DNA from: JAXGMV01 sp040772085
GTDB lineage: Bacteria > Chloroflexota > Anaerolineae > Anaerolineales > Anaerolineaceae
Reading direction: 5' to 3'
DNA length: 64,000 nt
Assembly (NCBI GenBank): GCA_040772085.1
Contig: JAXGYU010000001.1
Coordinates: forward strand, 2,418,001-2,482,000
Position numbers and translations under genes: made by a program. Each line of letters starts with the position of its first letter. The stretch's first letter is position 1. The notes under the pieces were generated by a model that had not been told where the DNA came from, made no database searches, and was given only the letters and a program-made list of their open reading frames with translations. Below are positions 18,341-26,462 of the stretch, one piece after another.

Positions 18341-19333
18341 ATGACAGAATCAATCAGTTTTGGACTTGATCTGGGAATGGGAGCGCTCAAGCTGCACGGG
18401 AATCAGCAGAGCATTCAATTGATCTCTCAGGTCGCGGTCAATAATGGCCCGCTGGTAGGGCGCATGCTGGGGTTGGGCAGTTCCCGCCTGCCGCTGCGGA
18501 TCGCTTTGCCGTCGGGAAGCACGTTCTTTGTTGATAGCGGCGCACACGACAGCGGACGGCCAGTAGAAAACCTGAGCATGGATCGTTTTGCCGGTTCACC
18601 GGAAATGCTGGCGCTTTTCTATGGGGCATTCACCCGCTTGATCCTGCGATCGGGGGATATTTCTCAGCCGGTCAGCATCACCTGTGGTTTGCCATTGGAT
18701 ACCCTCTCCGGAGAGGAAGCACGAACCACGGTGGAGAGCATTCAGCGCTGGATGAAGGCAGATCACATCTGGAAAGCCAATGACCAGGAATATCACCTGA
18801 ATGTGACCGAGGTTCGGGTTACTTCTCAGCCGGCTGGCGCTTTGTTTGATTATGTGCTGGATGATGAAGGCAAGATCGTTCCTGAGCGACGCAGCGCATA
18901 CACCCAGGAGGTCGGGATTGTATCCATCGGCATGAACACCACCGAATTGCTGGTGGTGCGCGAAAAAGTTCCGGTTCAACGATTTACGGGTGCTTCAACC
19001 ACTGGTGTGCGCCGGCTTTTGGAACTGGTCAACGGTCAACAGCTTTACTCCCTGGGCGAATTGGACACACTCCTGCGCGCCAATAAACTAGATATATCGC
19101 AGGCACTGCCAATCTGGGAGCGTGAGGTCACTGGAGAGATTGAAAAGCGGTGGGGGAAAGCCTGGCGGCGTTTCACGGCTGTGATCCTGGTGGGTGGTGG
19201 GGCGATCCTACTCAAGAACTCATTGCCGTATTTCTTCAATGGTAAAGGCATCCTGGCGGATGATCCCGTTCAATCGATTGCGAGGGGTTTATGGAAACTA
19301 TCGCTATTTCAGAACCACAATCGAAAAAACTAA
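18341..19333 (+). CDS. ParM/Alp-like actin family ATPase
   Basis: A 330-residue actin-fold protein. The phosphate-1 loop is FGLDLGMGALKL (7-18), the phosphate-2 loop IVSIGMNTTELLV (193-205) and the adenosine motif VILVGGGAILL (281-291). This is the pattern of bacterial segregation actins such as ParM, whose filaments push plasmid copies apart. A small gene overlaps its 3' end by 43 bases, as parR often follows parM closely. With the upstream repeat sites this looks like a complete partition module, unusual for an element integrated in a chromosome. It suggests that the element also exists as a replicating circle. Confidence 0.75.
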   Translation: MTESISFGLDLGMGALKLHGNQQSIQLISQVAVNNGPLVGRMLGLGSSRLPLRIALPSGSTFFVDSGAHDSGRPVENLSMDRFAGSPEMLALFYGAFTRLILRSGDISQPVSITCGLPLDTLSGEEARTTVESIQRWMKADHIWKANDQEYHLNVTEVRVTSQPAGALFDYVLDDEGKIVPERRSAYTQEVGIVSIGMNTTELLVVREKVPVQRFTGASTTGVRRLLELVNGQQLYSLGELDTLLRANKLDISQALPIWEREVTGEIEKRWGKAWRRFTAVILVGGGAILLKNSLPYFFNGKGILADDPVQSIARGLWKLSLFQNHNRKN

Positions 19334-19575
19334 ACATGCATTCAAAGCGCGGTCGCCCAAAGCTGGATTGCCAGGTTCATCAGATTCGTTTCACATTGAG
19401 CCTGCGAGTAGGGGAAGATGATGATCTGCTCGTCTTCTTTTCCGATATTCCCGAACGGAGGCGAGCTGCAGCCTTGAAAGCCGCTTTACGAGCGGGGGGT
19501 GTTTCACTTAAAGCCGGATACGTTCCAATCACGGATGATCTTGATCTGACCATTCAGGGTCTGGTATTTGGATAA
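19291..19575 (+). CDS. Small basic protein, possible ParR-like adaptor
   Basis: A 94-residue protein that overlaps the ParM-like gene by 43 bases. The N-terminus contains an AT-hook-like KRGRPKLD (residues 19-26). The middle has a strand followed by a charged helix (DIPERRRAAALKAALRAGG), loosely like a ribbon-helix-helix domain. Its position and size fit a ParR that links DNA to the filament. The sequence alone does not prove this, so the call rests mainly on context. Confidence 0.5.
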   Translation: METIAISEPQSKKLNMHSKRGRPKLDCQVHQIRFTLSLRVGEDDDLLVFFSDIPERRRAAALKAALRAGGVSLKAGYVPITDDLDLTIQGLVFG

Positions 19576-19595
19576 TCATTTTTCTGGAGGAAGAT

Positions 19596-20063
19596 ATGTT
19601 TCTGCTGAAGGGATTTCATTTGGTCTTCAAGATTTTCAAAAACGCTTTGCTTCTGTTGGTGATCGCAACCATCCTGTTTATCGCTTATCGGGGCAATCAG
19701 CCGATGAGCGTTCCCCAGGCACCACAGGGTATGACCTATTTCGAATTCATGGCAGATCGGATCGATGCTGCGAAAACGGTCAAACCGTCTCAATGCGGAT
19801 GGGGAATGATGCTGTCACTGGCTGCACTTGGGCCAATCTATTCAGTAGTGTACACAACGGTTGCGGTCAATCCAGATAGTGCATTGGCCAAGGGAACCGC
19901 TCCGGACCCGGATATTGCGCGGGATGTTGCCGGCGCAGCCTGGTATGAAATCCCGGATATCTGGTGGAAAACGGTTGAGCGATTATCCTGGACGATGCTG
20001 GGTAAACCTGCCGCGTATGGTTGTCAGTTCCGACCTGTCCAAATCGCTGAACACAAGAATTGA
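19596..20063 (+). CDS. Hypothetical membrane-anchored protein
   Basis: A 155-residue protein with one clear transmembrane segment (about residues 12-31) and a second hydrophobic stretch near 69-86. The rest shows no motif I recognise. A GGAGG ribosome site is positioned well before the ATG. It follows the parM/parR-like pair by 20 bases and probably shares their transcript. The product might act in DNA transfer or in element maintenance at the membrane, but that is only a guess from context. Confidence 0.55.
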   Translation: MFLLKGFHLVFKIFKNALLLLVIATILFIAYRGNQPMSVPQAPQGMTYFEFMADRIDAAKTVKPSQCGWGMMLSLAALGPIYSVVYTTVAVNPDSALAKGTAPDPDIARDVAGAAWYEIPDIWWKTVERLSWTMLGKPAAYGCQFRPVQIAEHKN

Positions 20064-20158
20064 CATGACCACCTTGGATCATGCCTGATTTATTTGTAGA
20101 ATAAAAATGTAATCGTTTCGGGTCGCTGATCTCCTTGGACATCAATCAAATCGTAGGA

Positions 20159-20205
20159 GCGGCCGCATAACAAAGAACTTTGTTATGCCGGTCGCTTTTC
20201 GTTTT
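20159..20205 (+). terminator. Intrinsic terminator after the partition operon
   Basis: GCATAACAAAG (20165-20175) pairs perfectly with CTTTGTTATGC (20178-20188), with an extended G+C-rich base (20159-20164 and 20189-20195) and a T-rich tail TTTTCGTTTT. It separates the partition genes from the helicase gene. Confidence 0.8.
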
Positions 20206-20262
20206 CTCAGATGACCTTTGTGTTGTTGTATGGAGAAATTATTAAACCAATTGGAGACTTTG

Positions 20263-21723
20263 ATGCCAGATCCCATTCCGCCCAGAGATATTGATGCCGA
20301 ACAGGCCTTGCTCGGTTCGATCATGATTGCACCTTATCTATTTGAAGATTTGGTCACCATCGTAAAAGCGGAATATTTTTATCGCAACTCACACCGCTGG
20401 ATTTGGGAAGCAATGAATCACCTGTTGGAATCTGAGCAACAGATCGATCATGTCACCTTGTGTAATGCTTTGAATACCAGCGGAAAACTAATGGAAATTG
20501 GCGGGCCGGCATATATCATGGGCTTACTCAATGCAACTCCGACTTCCATGCACGCCGAGTCTTACGCGAAGATCGTGCGTGAAAAAGCATTTAAGCGAAA
20601 AGCGTTGGAGGTCGCTACAAACCTTGCGCAAAATGCTATTCAAGATAAACCGCTTTCTGATGCTCTGCAGCAAATGGAAGAATTCTTTGTCAACTCATCC
20701 GCCTTGTCGGGAGTCACGGAGCGAATGGTTATGACCGCAGAAAAATTGTGTTTGTCGGAGATGGGTGAATTGACCTGGATTCTCAAAGACTGGATTATGG
20801 CCGGGGGGATCAACTTGATTGCCGGAATGCCGGCAGCCGGAAAGAGTTTTCTTGCTCTGGACCTGGCGATTGGCATGGCTTCTTCTGGACTGGCGTGGGA
20901 TAACCAACCGGTAACCCAGGGCAAAGTGCTGTATCACTTCCTGGATGGCAGCTACCGGGGTATGCGCTCGCGGGTTCTCAAATTGTGCCATGCGCGAGGA
21001 ATTCAACCGCCAGCGAACTTAATTTTCGACTTTTCTCCGCTTAACCTGAAAGTCACTTCGGAAGTGCTGGCATTACGCCAGCGAATTCATCGATTGGATG
21101 CCTCAGTAGTCATTTTTGATGTCATGGCCAAGTTTATGCCTGGCGCTGATGAAAATTCAGTCGCAGAAATTTCTCCGATGATGAACACCCTGCGTGAAAT
21201 TGCCAACCAGACCGGTACGACTTTCATTCTGATTCATCACCTCAATAAGGGTGGAAACCCCGATCTTTCCTATCGCGTCCGGGGTTCCTCCGATATTTTA
21301 GGGTCTGTCGATACCGCCATTGTGGTTGCGCACGAAAACCAGCATTCAGCACACTCGATGCGAACGATCATTCCACAAAAGGTGCGTGAATCCCTGCCAC
21401 CTGCGCAGTTGCAGTTTCAAATTGAATCGACCGAAGATAGCATCGCTCTTCGATTTTCTGAAGCGAATGCTTCTGAACTGCTGCGCGCTCCTGGTCAGGC
21501 GGAATTGATCTTTGCGGATATCCTGGAATATCTGCAAAGCGTTCCGGCGCAGGAATTCAAGAAGAATGAGCTCATCTCAGCACTCCAAATCAATAGCAGC
21601 GCCAGGACGATAGACCGGGCATTTTCAAAACTCAATAATGATCCGCGTATCAGAGTTACAAAACGAGGATCTTTCAACACCTATCAATGGGAAGAGGATA
21701 CGCCAGCCACGCCATTCCCTTAA
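20263..21723 (+). CDS. DnaB-N domain fused to a RepA-like helicase ATPase
   Basis: A protein of about 486 residues. Residues 1-110 match the DnaB N-terminal domain (PPRDIDAEQALLGSIM at the start). They are followed by a RecA-fold ATPase of the RepA/AAA_25 kind: Walker A GMPAAGKS (188-195), Walker B VVIFDVMAKF and LIHHLNKGG. The C-terminal 80 residues resemble a winged helix. It probably loads on or unwinds DNA during replication of the excised element. The ATG at 20263 is chosen because GGAG lies 6 bases upstream and the DnaB-N domain starts right there. ATG 20230 and TTG 20218 are in frame but have poor ribosome sites. Confidence 0.8.
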   Translation: MPDPIPPRDIDAEQALLGSIMIAPYLFEDLVTIVKAEYFYRNSHRWIWEAMNHLLESEQQIDHVTLCNALNTSGKLMEIGGPAYIMGLLNATPTSMHAESYAKIVREKAFKRKALEVATNLAQNAIQDKPLSDALQQMEEFFVNSSALSGVTERMVMTAEKLCLSEMGELTWILKDWIMAGGINLIAGMPAAGKSFLALDLAIGMASSGLAWDNQPVTQGKVLYHFLDGSYRGMRSRVLKLCHARGIQPPANLIFDFSPLNLKVTSEVLALRQRIHRLDASVVIFDVMAKFMPGADENSVAEISPMMNTLREIANQTGTTFILIHHLNKGGNPDLSYRVRGSSDILGSVDTAIVVAHENQHSAHSMRTIIPQKVRESLPPAQLQFQIESTEDSIALRFSEANASELLRAPGQAELIFADILEYLQSVPAQEFKKNELISALQINSSARTIDRAFSKLNNDPRIRVTKRGSFNTYQWEEDTPATPFP

Positions 21724-21745
21724 GGGGTTGGCATGGCTGGCGTAT
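21698..21745 (+). terminator. Long hairpin across the helicase stop codon
   Basis: ATACGCCAGCCACGCCA (21698-21714) pairs with 21729-21745 with one mismatch in 17 positions. The hairpin includes the last codons and the stop, and is followed by GTTTGTTTC. It is likely a terminator or an mRNA-protecting stem. Confidence 0.6.
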
Positions 21746-21785
21746 GTTTGTTTCATGCAAAGTTTACAAATAACAAAGGAGAAGA

Positions 21786-22220
21786 ATGTCAGAAAACCAA
21801 AATACTTCAAATTGCCGGATTTCCAGGAATGTCTTGATCAAAGCACCTGGTTTGCTGCCCATGCTATACACACCGCGGGAAATCGCTGAAGACCTGGACG
21901 TTCCTGAAACCACCTTGCGGGATTGGCTCAATCATGGCGCGCCACACAGCCGGGATGAATCCAACCATATCTGGATCGACGGCAAGCAATTTGCCGCCTG
22001 GGTTGATAACCAACGGAACGCTAGAAAGAAACCAACCCATCCGCTTCAAACAGGGGAAGGCTTTTGCATGCGCTGCAATACCATCGTTAAAATCCAAAAT
22101 GGGGAAATTCACCCTGTCAAAGGCCGCCTGAGCCATCTGAAAGGCAAATGTCCCATCTGCGGCGGGATTGTTAATCGCGGGATTTGGAATGCTGGATCGG
22201 CAGAACTATCTCAAGGTTAA
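21786..22220 (+). CDS. HTH and zinc-ribbon DNA-binding protein
   Basis: A 144-residue protein. Residues about 27-60 form a MerR/excisionase-like helix-turn-helix (YTPREIAEDLDVPETTLRDWLNHG). Residues 94-125 hold a zinc ribbon with Cys94, Cys97, Cys122 and Cys125. Integrase-linked proteins of this size often serve as excision factors or regulators. It lies in a short plus-strand run with the next two genes, all close to the integrase end of the element. The domain calls are clear; the role is inferred. Confidence 0.65.
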   Translation: MSENQNTSNCRISRNVLIKAPGLLPMLYTPREIAEDLDVPETTLRDWLNHGAPHSRDESNHIWIDGKQFAAWVDNQRNARKKPTHPLQTGEGFCMRCNTIVKIQNGEIHPVKGRLSHLKGKCPICGGIVNRGIWNAGSAELSQG

Positions 22221-22545
22221 GTTGTTCCTAAAATTTTCACGAGATGTTCATGGGCTTTCATCGCTTCAGATCTCTAATGATTTCGAACATCTTAAAGCGC
22301 TGCTTCTCTGGGCTGGCTCGCAACCGCTCAGTTCAGCGCACGCTTTCAACACCAATCTCCCTGATTCCCTTTTTCAGATAGGCGAGAAAGGATTGGATCA
22401 GGCAGAATTACAGAGCATCTTGAATACCAACCAGCGATTCCTCTTGTGGGGGAAAGCCATGTTCCCGGTTGAGTTTCAGAATATCCGGCTGAGCTGGATT
22501 ATGAAAATTTCAGCAATCTCGGAAGGAAAGGAGGTGATTATTTGA
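22189..22545 (+). CDS. Orphan core-binding-like domain of a tyrosine recombinase
   Basis: A protein of about 118 residues that overlaps the previous gene by 32 bases. The first 110 residues resemble the N-terminal SAM-like core-binding domain of tyrosine recombinases: a helical start with FLKFSRDVHGLSSLQISNDF, later RFLLWGKAMFPVEFQNIRLSWI. No catalytic domain follows. It may be a remnant of a second integrase or a dedicated accessory DNA-binding protein. The start at ATG 22189 or 22168 is uncertain. Its stop overlaps the TTG start of the next gene, so the two are translationally coupled. The similarity is judged by eye and is weak. Confidence 0.45.
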   Translation: MLDRQNYLKVKLFLKFSRDVHGLSSLQISNDFEHLKALLLWAGSQPLSSAHAFNTNLPDSLFQIGEKGLDQAELQSILNTNQRFLLWGKAMFPVEFQNIRLSWIMKISAISEGKEVII

Positions 22546-22751
22546 AAAAACGACCGATTATCATTACCACGACCAACGCCATCACAATCCCCAAAAAGGT
22601 TCGTAACCTGTTGGATTTACAACCTGGTGACTGCCTGGATTATGAAGTCATGGCAAATGGTTCAATCATTTTGGTGCGCAAGGAATGCTGCGATTCGCCG
22701 TCGCTCCGGCCAACATGCAAACTTCCCTGCCATGTCCAAAAACGTAAATAA
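22542..22751 (+). CDS. AbrB/MazE-like swapped-hairpin DNA-binding protein
   Basis: A 69-residue protein with the SpoVT/AbrB fold pattern (ITTTNAITIPKKVRNLLDLQPGDCLDYEVMANGSIILVRK, residues about 7-47). These small dimers bind DNA as transition-state regulators or as MazE-type antitoxins. The start codon is TTG. It is supported by a near-perfect ribosome site, AAAGGAGGTGAT at 22527-22538, and by overlap with the preceding stop codon (TTGA). No toxin gene follows, so a regulator role is more likely. The C-terminal 20 residues, with several Cys, look unstructured. Confidence 0.7.
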   Translation: MKKRPIIITTTNAITIPKKVRNLLDLQPGDCLDYEVMANGSIILVRKECCDSPSLRPTCKLPCHVQKRK

Positions 22752-22759
22752 CCTGATAG

Positions 22760-22795
22760 GCTGGAGGAAGGGTTTATTGAATTCCTTCCTCCAGC
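22760..22795. terminator. Bidirectional terminator between convergent genes
   Basis: A perfect 12-bp stem, GCTGGAGGAAGG (22760-22771) with CCTTCCTCCAGC (22784-22795), lies between the plus-strand AbrB-like gene and the minus-strand integrase. No long T run follows on either side. Confidence 0.6.
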
Positions 22796-22822
22796 TCTGG
22801 CATAAAGAGAAAATGATCGTTT

Positions 22823-23836
22823 TTAGAACCTCAAGTTATCAACTGGGCTGGCTTTCCGATGCACTCGTTCAATGTCCATCTCAGCGATTTGAGCATAATG
22901 ACGGACCATGTCCAACGAGCTGTGACCTAACAGGGCTTGCAGGGTAAAAACATCCCCACCTGAACGGAGGTAAGTGATTGCAAAAGTATGCCGGAATTTA
23001 TGTGGATGAGCCCCTTTGACACCCGCTTTATCAGCCAGGCGCACGATCAAATGTCGCAGGCTATTGGAGTTAAACGGATGATTGCCGCGGTTGATAAATA
23101 CTGGCGATTCTGGGTCATCGCGATCTTCGCGGTCAGCCAGATAGCGCCATACAGCCCGGCGGGTGCTCTTTCCAATGAACACCGTGCGCCCTTTGCCGCC
23201 TTTTGCCCCACCTTCGTCCCCATGCTTGATGACAACTTTACCGGTGCGCAAATCCAGTTCGCCGATTTTCAAACTGCAAAGCTCGGAAGCGCGCAAACCG
23301 GTATCCAACATGAACATGATCATGGCTTCATCTCGTTTGGCGGATGGTCGCCGGGTGACAAAATTATGGCGATTGATTGGATTGTACTCACGGGAATAGA
23401 CGCAGGCTTTAAGCAGTGCCGCAAGATCTTCCTGAGTAAAGGCAGCCACCGGTGCTTCTTTATAACGTGGTCCCGGGATGCCTTCCATGGGGTTCTTGAT
23501 TTTAAACTCTGCGACCGCCCAACCGAAGAATGCTTTGAAAGTGATCCAATGGTTTCGCAGTGTCTTGGGGGAGAGTTTGCGCGTTGGTGCCTCATGCGCA
23601 GGATTCGGTTTGGCGAAGGTGTGGGGAACATACTCGGTGCGCAGATAGGTCATGTAATCGAGCACATCGGCAGAGGTGATCTTACCGACCGGTTGATCGC
23701 CTATCTTTTCCATCCACTTACGCAGCACCCACTCATACGAATCGACCGTCCGTTGGCTTAAGCCTTCGGCGGTTTTGTATTTGACGAAGCCGTCAATACA
23801 AAGAGAAAATAACAGGCCTGAGGGATTACGGTTCAT
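22823..23836 (-). CDS. Tyrosine recombinase (integrase) of the element
   Basis: A 337-residue phage-type integrase. The N-terminal SAM-like core-binding domain spans about 9-115. The catalytic domain contains Arg182 (TGLRASEL), Lys215 (GGKGRTV), His279 and Arg282 (HKFRHTF), His305 (LLGHSSL) and Tyr314 (RHYAQ). All catalytic residues are present, so the enzyme should be active. It lies 90 bases from the 3' end of the tRNA-fMet gene and next to attR, the classic arrangement for a tRNA-targeting integrase. It should carry out recombination between the 44-bp repeats. Transcription is away from the tRNA, in the same direction. Confidence 0.93.
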   Translation of the reverse strand: MNRNPSGLLFSLCIDGFVKYKTAEGLSQRTVDSYEWVLRKWMEKIGDQPVGKITSADVLDYMTYLRTEYVPHTFAKPNPAHEAPTRKLSPKTLRNHWITFKAFFGWAVAEFKIKNPMEGIPGPRYKEAPVAAFTQEDLAALLKACVYSREYNPINRHNFVTRRPSAKRDEAMIMFMLDTGLRASELCSLKIGELDLRTGKVVIKHGDEGGAKGGKGRTVFIGKSTRRAVWRYLADREDRDDPESPVFINRGNHPFNSNSLRHLIVRLADKAGVKGAHPHKFRHTFAITYLRSGGDVFTLQALLGHSSLDMVRHYAQIAEMDIERVHRKASPVDNLRF

Positions 23837-23887
23837 CGAAAAATCCTCCTAAAAGTGATTTTTCGTAACCATCGACCCTCAGGCCTA

Positions 23888-23920
23888 TCAAAAAACCGTA
23901 GCCCCAGGGACTACGGTTCT
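23888..23920 (-). terminator. Terminator after tRNA-fMet
   Basis: AACCGTAG (23894-23901) pairs with CTACGGTT (23911-23918). On the minus strand the stem is followed by TTTTTTG. It ends tRNA transcription before the integrase. It differs from the terminator-like hairpin next to attL, as expected if the element brought its own. Confidence 0.75.
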
Positions 23921-23924
23921 CGTT

Positions 23925-23998
<74 letters not shown>

Positions 23999-24128
23999 TC
24001 GGGAACCGAATTATACAACGTTCCATCTGTCTTGTCAAATTTTCCTTCATTATTGTTGATTGAGCCAATCATTTTTACGTGCTATTTATGTTGCAATAAA
24101 GTTTATTATCAGCAAAATAAGTGACGGC

Positions 24129-26457
24129 ATGGTATCATTTCAAGCGGTGAAAAAGAAACTTGCGTGGACTCACACAAGGCGTTTTCGTGTCCTTGTAACA
24201 TTCTTACTTGTCTTTGGAATCCTTGGGCAGACCTTCACGCGCATCTTGGCTGATGAGATCTCAGATCGGTCGTTAATTACAATCCCTTCGGGGACCAATA
24301 CCAACATCACTACTGATGTCGTCGTAGAACATCACGCATTAACTTCTGGCAGTAGTGATCATTGCTACAAACGCCGCCTCATCAAGCGGTTTTGCCTGGT
24401 CTGTAAACAAGATTGATTTGGCTGCGAATGATTATCAATTTGTATTTAATATTGTTACTCGAGCGAATGATCTAAGTTTCAGTAGTAATGACTATGGCAG
24501 TGCTTTCATGCTTTTCAATGATGATGTATTCGTCCCAACTATTACGCACGATTATGGTGCATTGGGTATCTACGGTGGTAGAGCTAGTACATATCTTAAC
24601 AATGCCGTTGCCGTTGAATTTGATAACTATAATAGAATTTCTGATGTAGATGATTCCTACAAATGGTTTGACTATAACAATGGTCTTACAGATGGTCGCA
24701 GTCATGTAGCCATCACTACCCCACGTATGGCGACATCTAGCGGAACTGCAATCATCCATGAAGCCGGTAACAATTTACCTAATCCATACGCTAACAATAC
24801 AACAAACACGGTCAAAATCGAATGGAAACTGACCAACGCCGGCGCAACTTCCGCCTTGGAAGATAACATTTATACGTTGACCTATTACTATTACCAGGGT
24901 GCATCCACAGCCGCAGGTTCACCCACTGTAACTGGTTCGAAATCATTCACTTATTCACAGATGCTGACCCAATTCGGTGGTACCAGTGTGGTTAATTATG
25001 GCTGGTCGGGTTCTACGGCAGCGTTGGTCGATAATCAGCAGACCATTAACTACGTCGCTACCTACCCCTACACCGTCTACTATTACATCCAACTGGCAAA
25101 CGGCACGAACACAACCATTCCTGTACCTGGCTCAACTCCAAAGACTGGCTCAGCGCCGGCAGGTTCGTATGACGTCAAGCCGCTGCCGACCTTCACGAAC
25201 TACACCCTGGCACCAGGTCAAACCAGCGCGGTGACTATCGCTGCGACGAGTAATGTTTACAACTATTACTACATCGACGCGGCGCCGTGGTTTACCGGCG
25301 TGGATAATATCAGCGTCAACCAAAACTCTGCCTTCGATCCGCTCGCGGGTGTCAGTGCGAGCGACATTGTCGATGGGACTATCACCCTCACGACAGCTAA
25401 TGTTCTGGAGAATAACGTTAACACTAGCGTTCCGGGCAACTATACAGTCAGATATTCGGTGACAGATTCCGTCGGGAATGTGACCGAAGCTATTCGGACG
25501 ATCACAGTTCTTGATACTGTCCCTCCGAATCCGCCTGTTATCAACCCGATCATGGAGATGTCATCGGCGATTACCGGCACGGGTGAGGCAGGTACGACGG
25601 TTTATGTCAAGCTGCCTGATAATACAACACTAACGAGTCTTGTTGAATCGAACGGTACCTGGACCGTGCCGGTGACCATCCCGTTGATCTATGGTCAGAC
25701 CGTGACCGCCTGGCTGGTTGATAGTGCGAACAATATGAGCACTGAGACGACGTCGACCGTCTTACAGGCGTTCATTACGCTAACCATCAACAAAGTCTGG
25801 AGTGACTCCACGAATCCTGCAACCTACCCGACGTTGACATTTAACGTCTATCAGGATGGCGGCACGACACCATTTGCCCAACTTACCCTCACGTCGCCCA
25901 ACCTGCAGATTGTTGATACGACCACCTTCCCTATGTATAACGGTACCGGCGGCTTGCGTACCTACACCGTGACCGAAGTGGCGAACGCCGATTACAGTGT
26001 GACATCCACGATCGATGAAAATTCTGCGGGCAAGCTCACCTATACTTTTACCAATCAACGCAAAGCGACCTTAAGAGTGACCAAGGTCAACCAGAGTAAC
26101 GCCCCGCTGGATGGCATCACTTTTGAACTGCGGAATGCTGCAGGTGACCTGATCGGCAGCGGTACGACAACTGGTGGAAAAATTGAATTTCCTTATCTTG
26201 AAGTAGGCGTTACATACACGCTGACAGAAACAAAAACGATTGGCTCCTATCAACTCAATGAAGCTCCATGGACCTTCACTGTCGATGCAGCCACACTGCT
26301 GATCGAGAAAACAATTGTCAATTACGCCCGGCTGGAAATGCTGCCGGCGACTGGTTCCGCTGGCCGCTTGCTGTTTTGGGCCGCCAGCGTCGCTCTTCTT
26401 CTGATTTATGTCTTTCGAGAAAGTATAATGAAGGCCTTTGGCTTGGGAGGTAGTTAG
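24129..26457 (+). CDS. Sortase-anchored lectin-type adhesin, with a frame break
   Basis: A likely pilus tip or surface adhesin split by a frameshift. The first part (ATG 24129, frame open to 24416) carries a signal peptide with TFLLVFGILGQTFTRILADE. The rest is in another frame from about 24355. Joined, it would be about 775 residues: an L-type lectin-like domain, a MucBP-like repeat (YTVYYYIQLANG), a DUF5011/HYR-like Ig domain (SVNQNSAFDPLAGVSASDIVDG), a second Ig-like domain, two CnaB domains and a sorting signal LPATG followed by a membrane helix and basic tail. The frames cross near 24350-24390, where one missing or two extra bases would explain the break. No homopolymer is there. It may be a sequencing error, a pseudogene or an off-phase variant. 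It is first in a pilin/sortase operon. Confidence 0.7.
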
Positions 26458-26462
26458 TGAAC

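Noticed and set aside
22988..23761. 257-residue frame on the plus strand
   Set aside because: It is fully antisense to the well-supported integrase.
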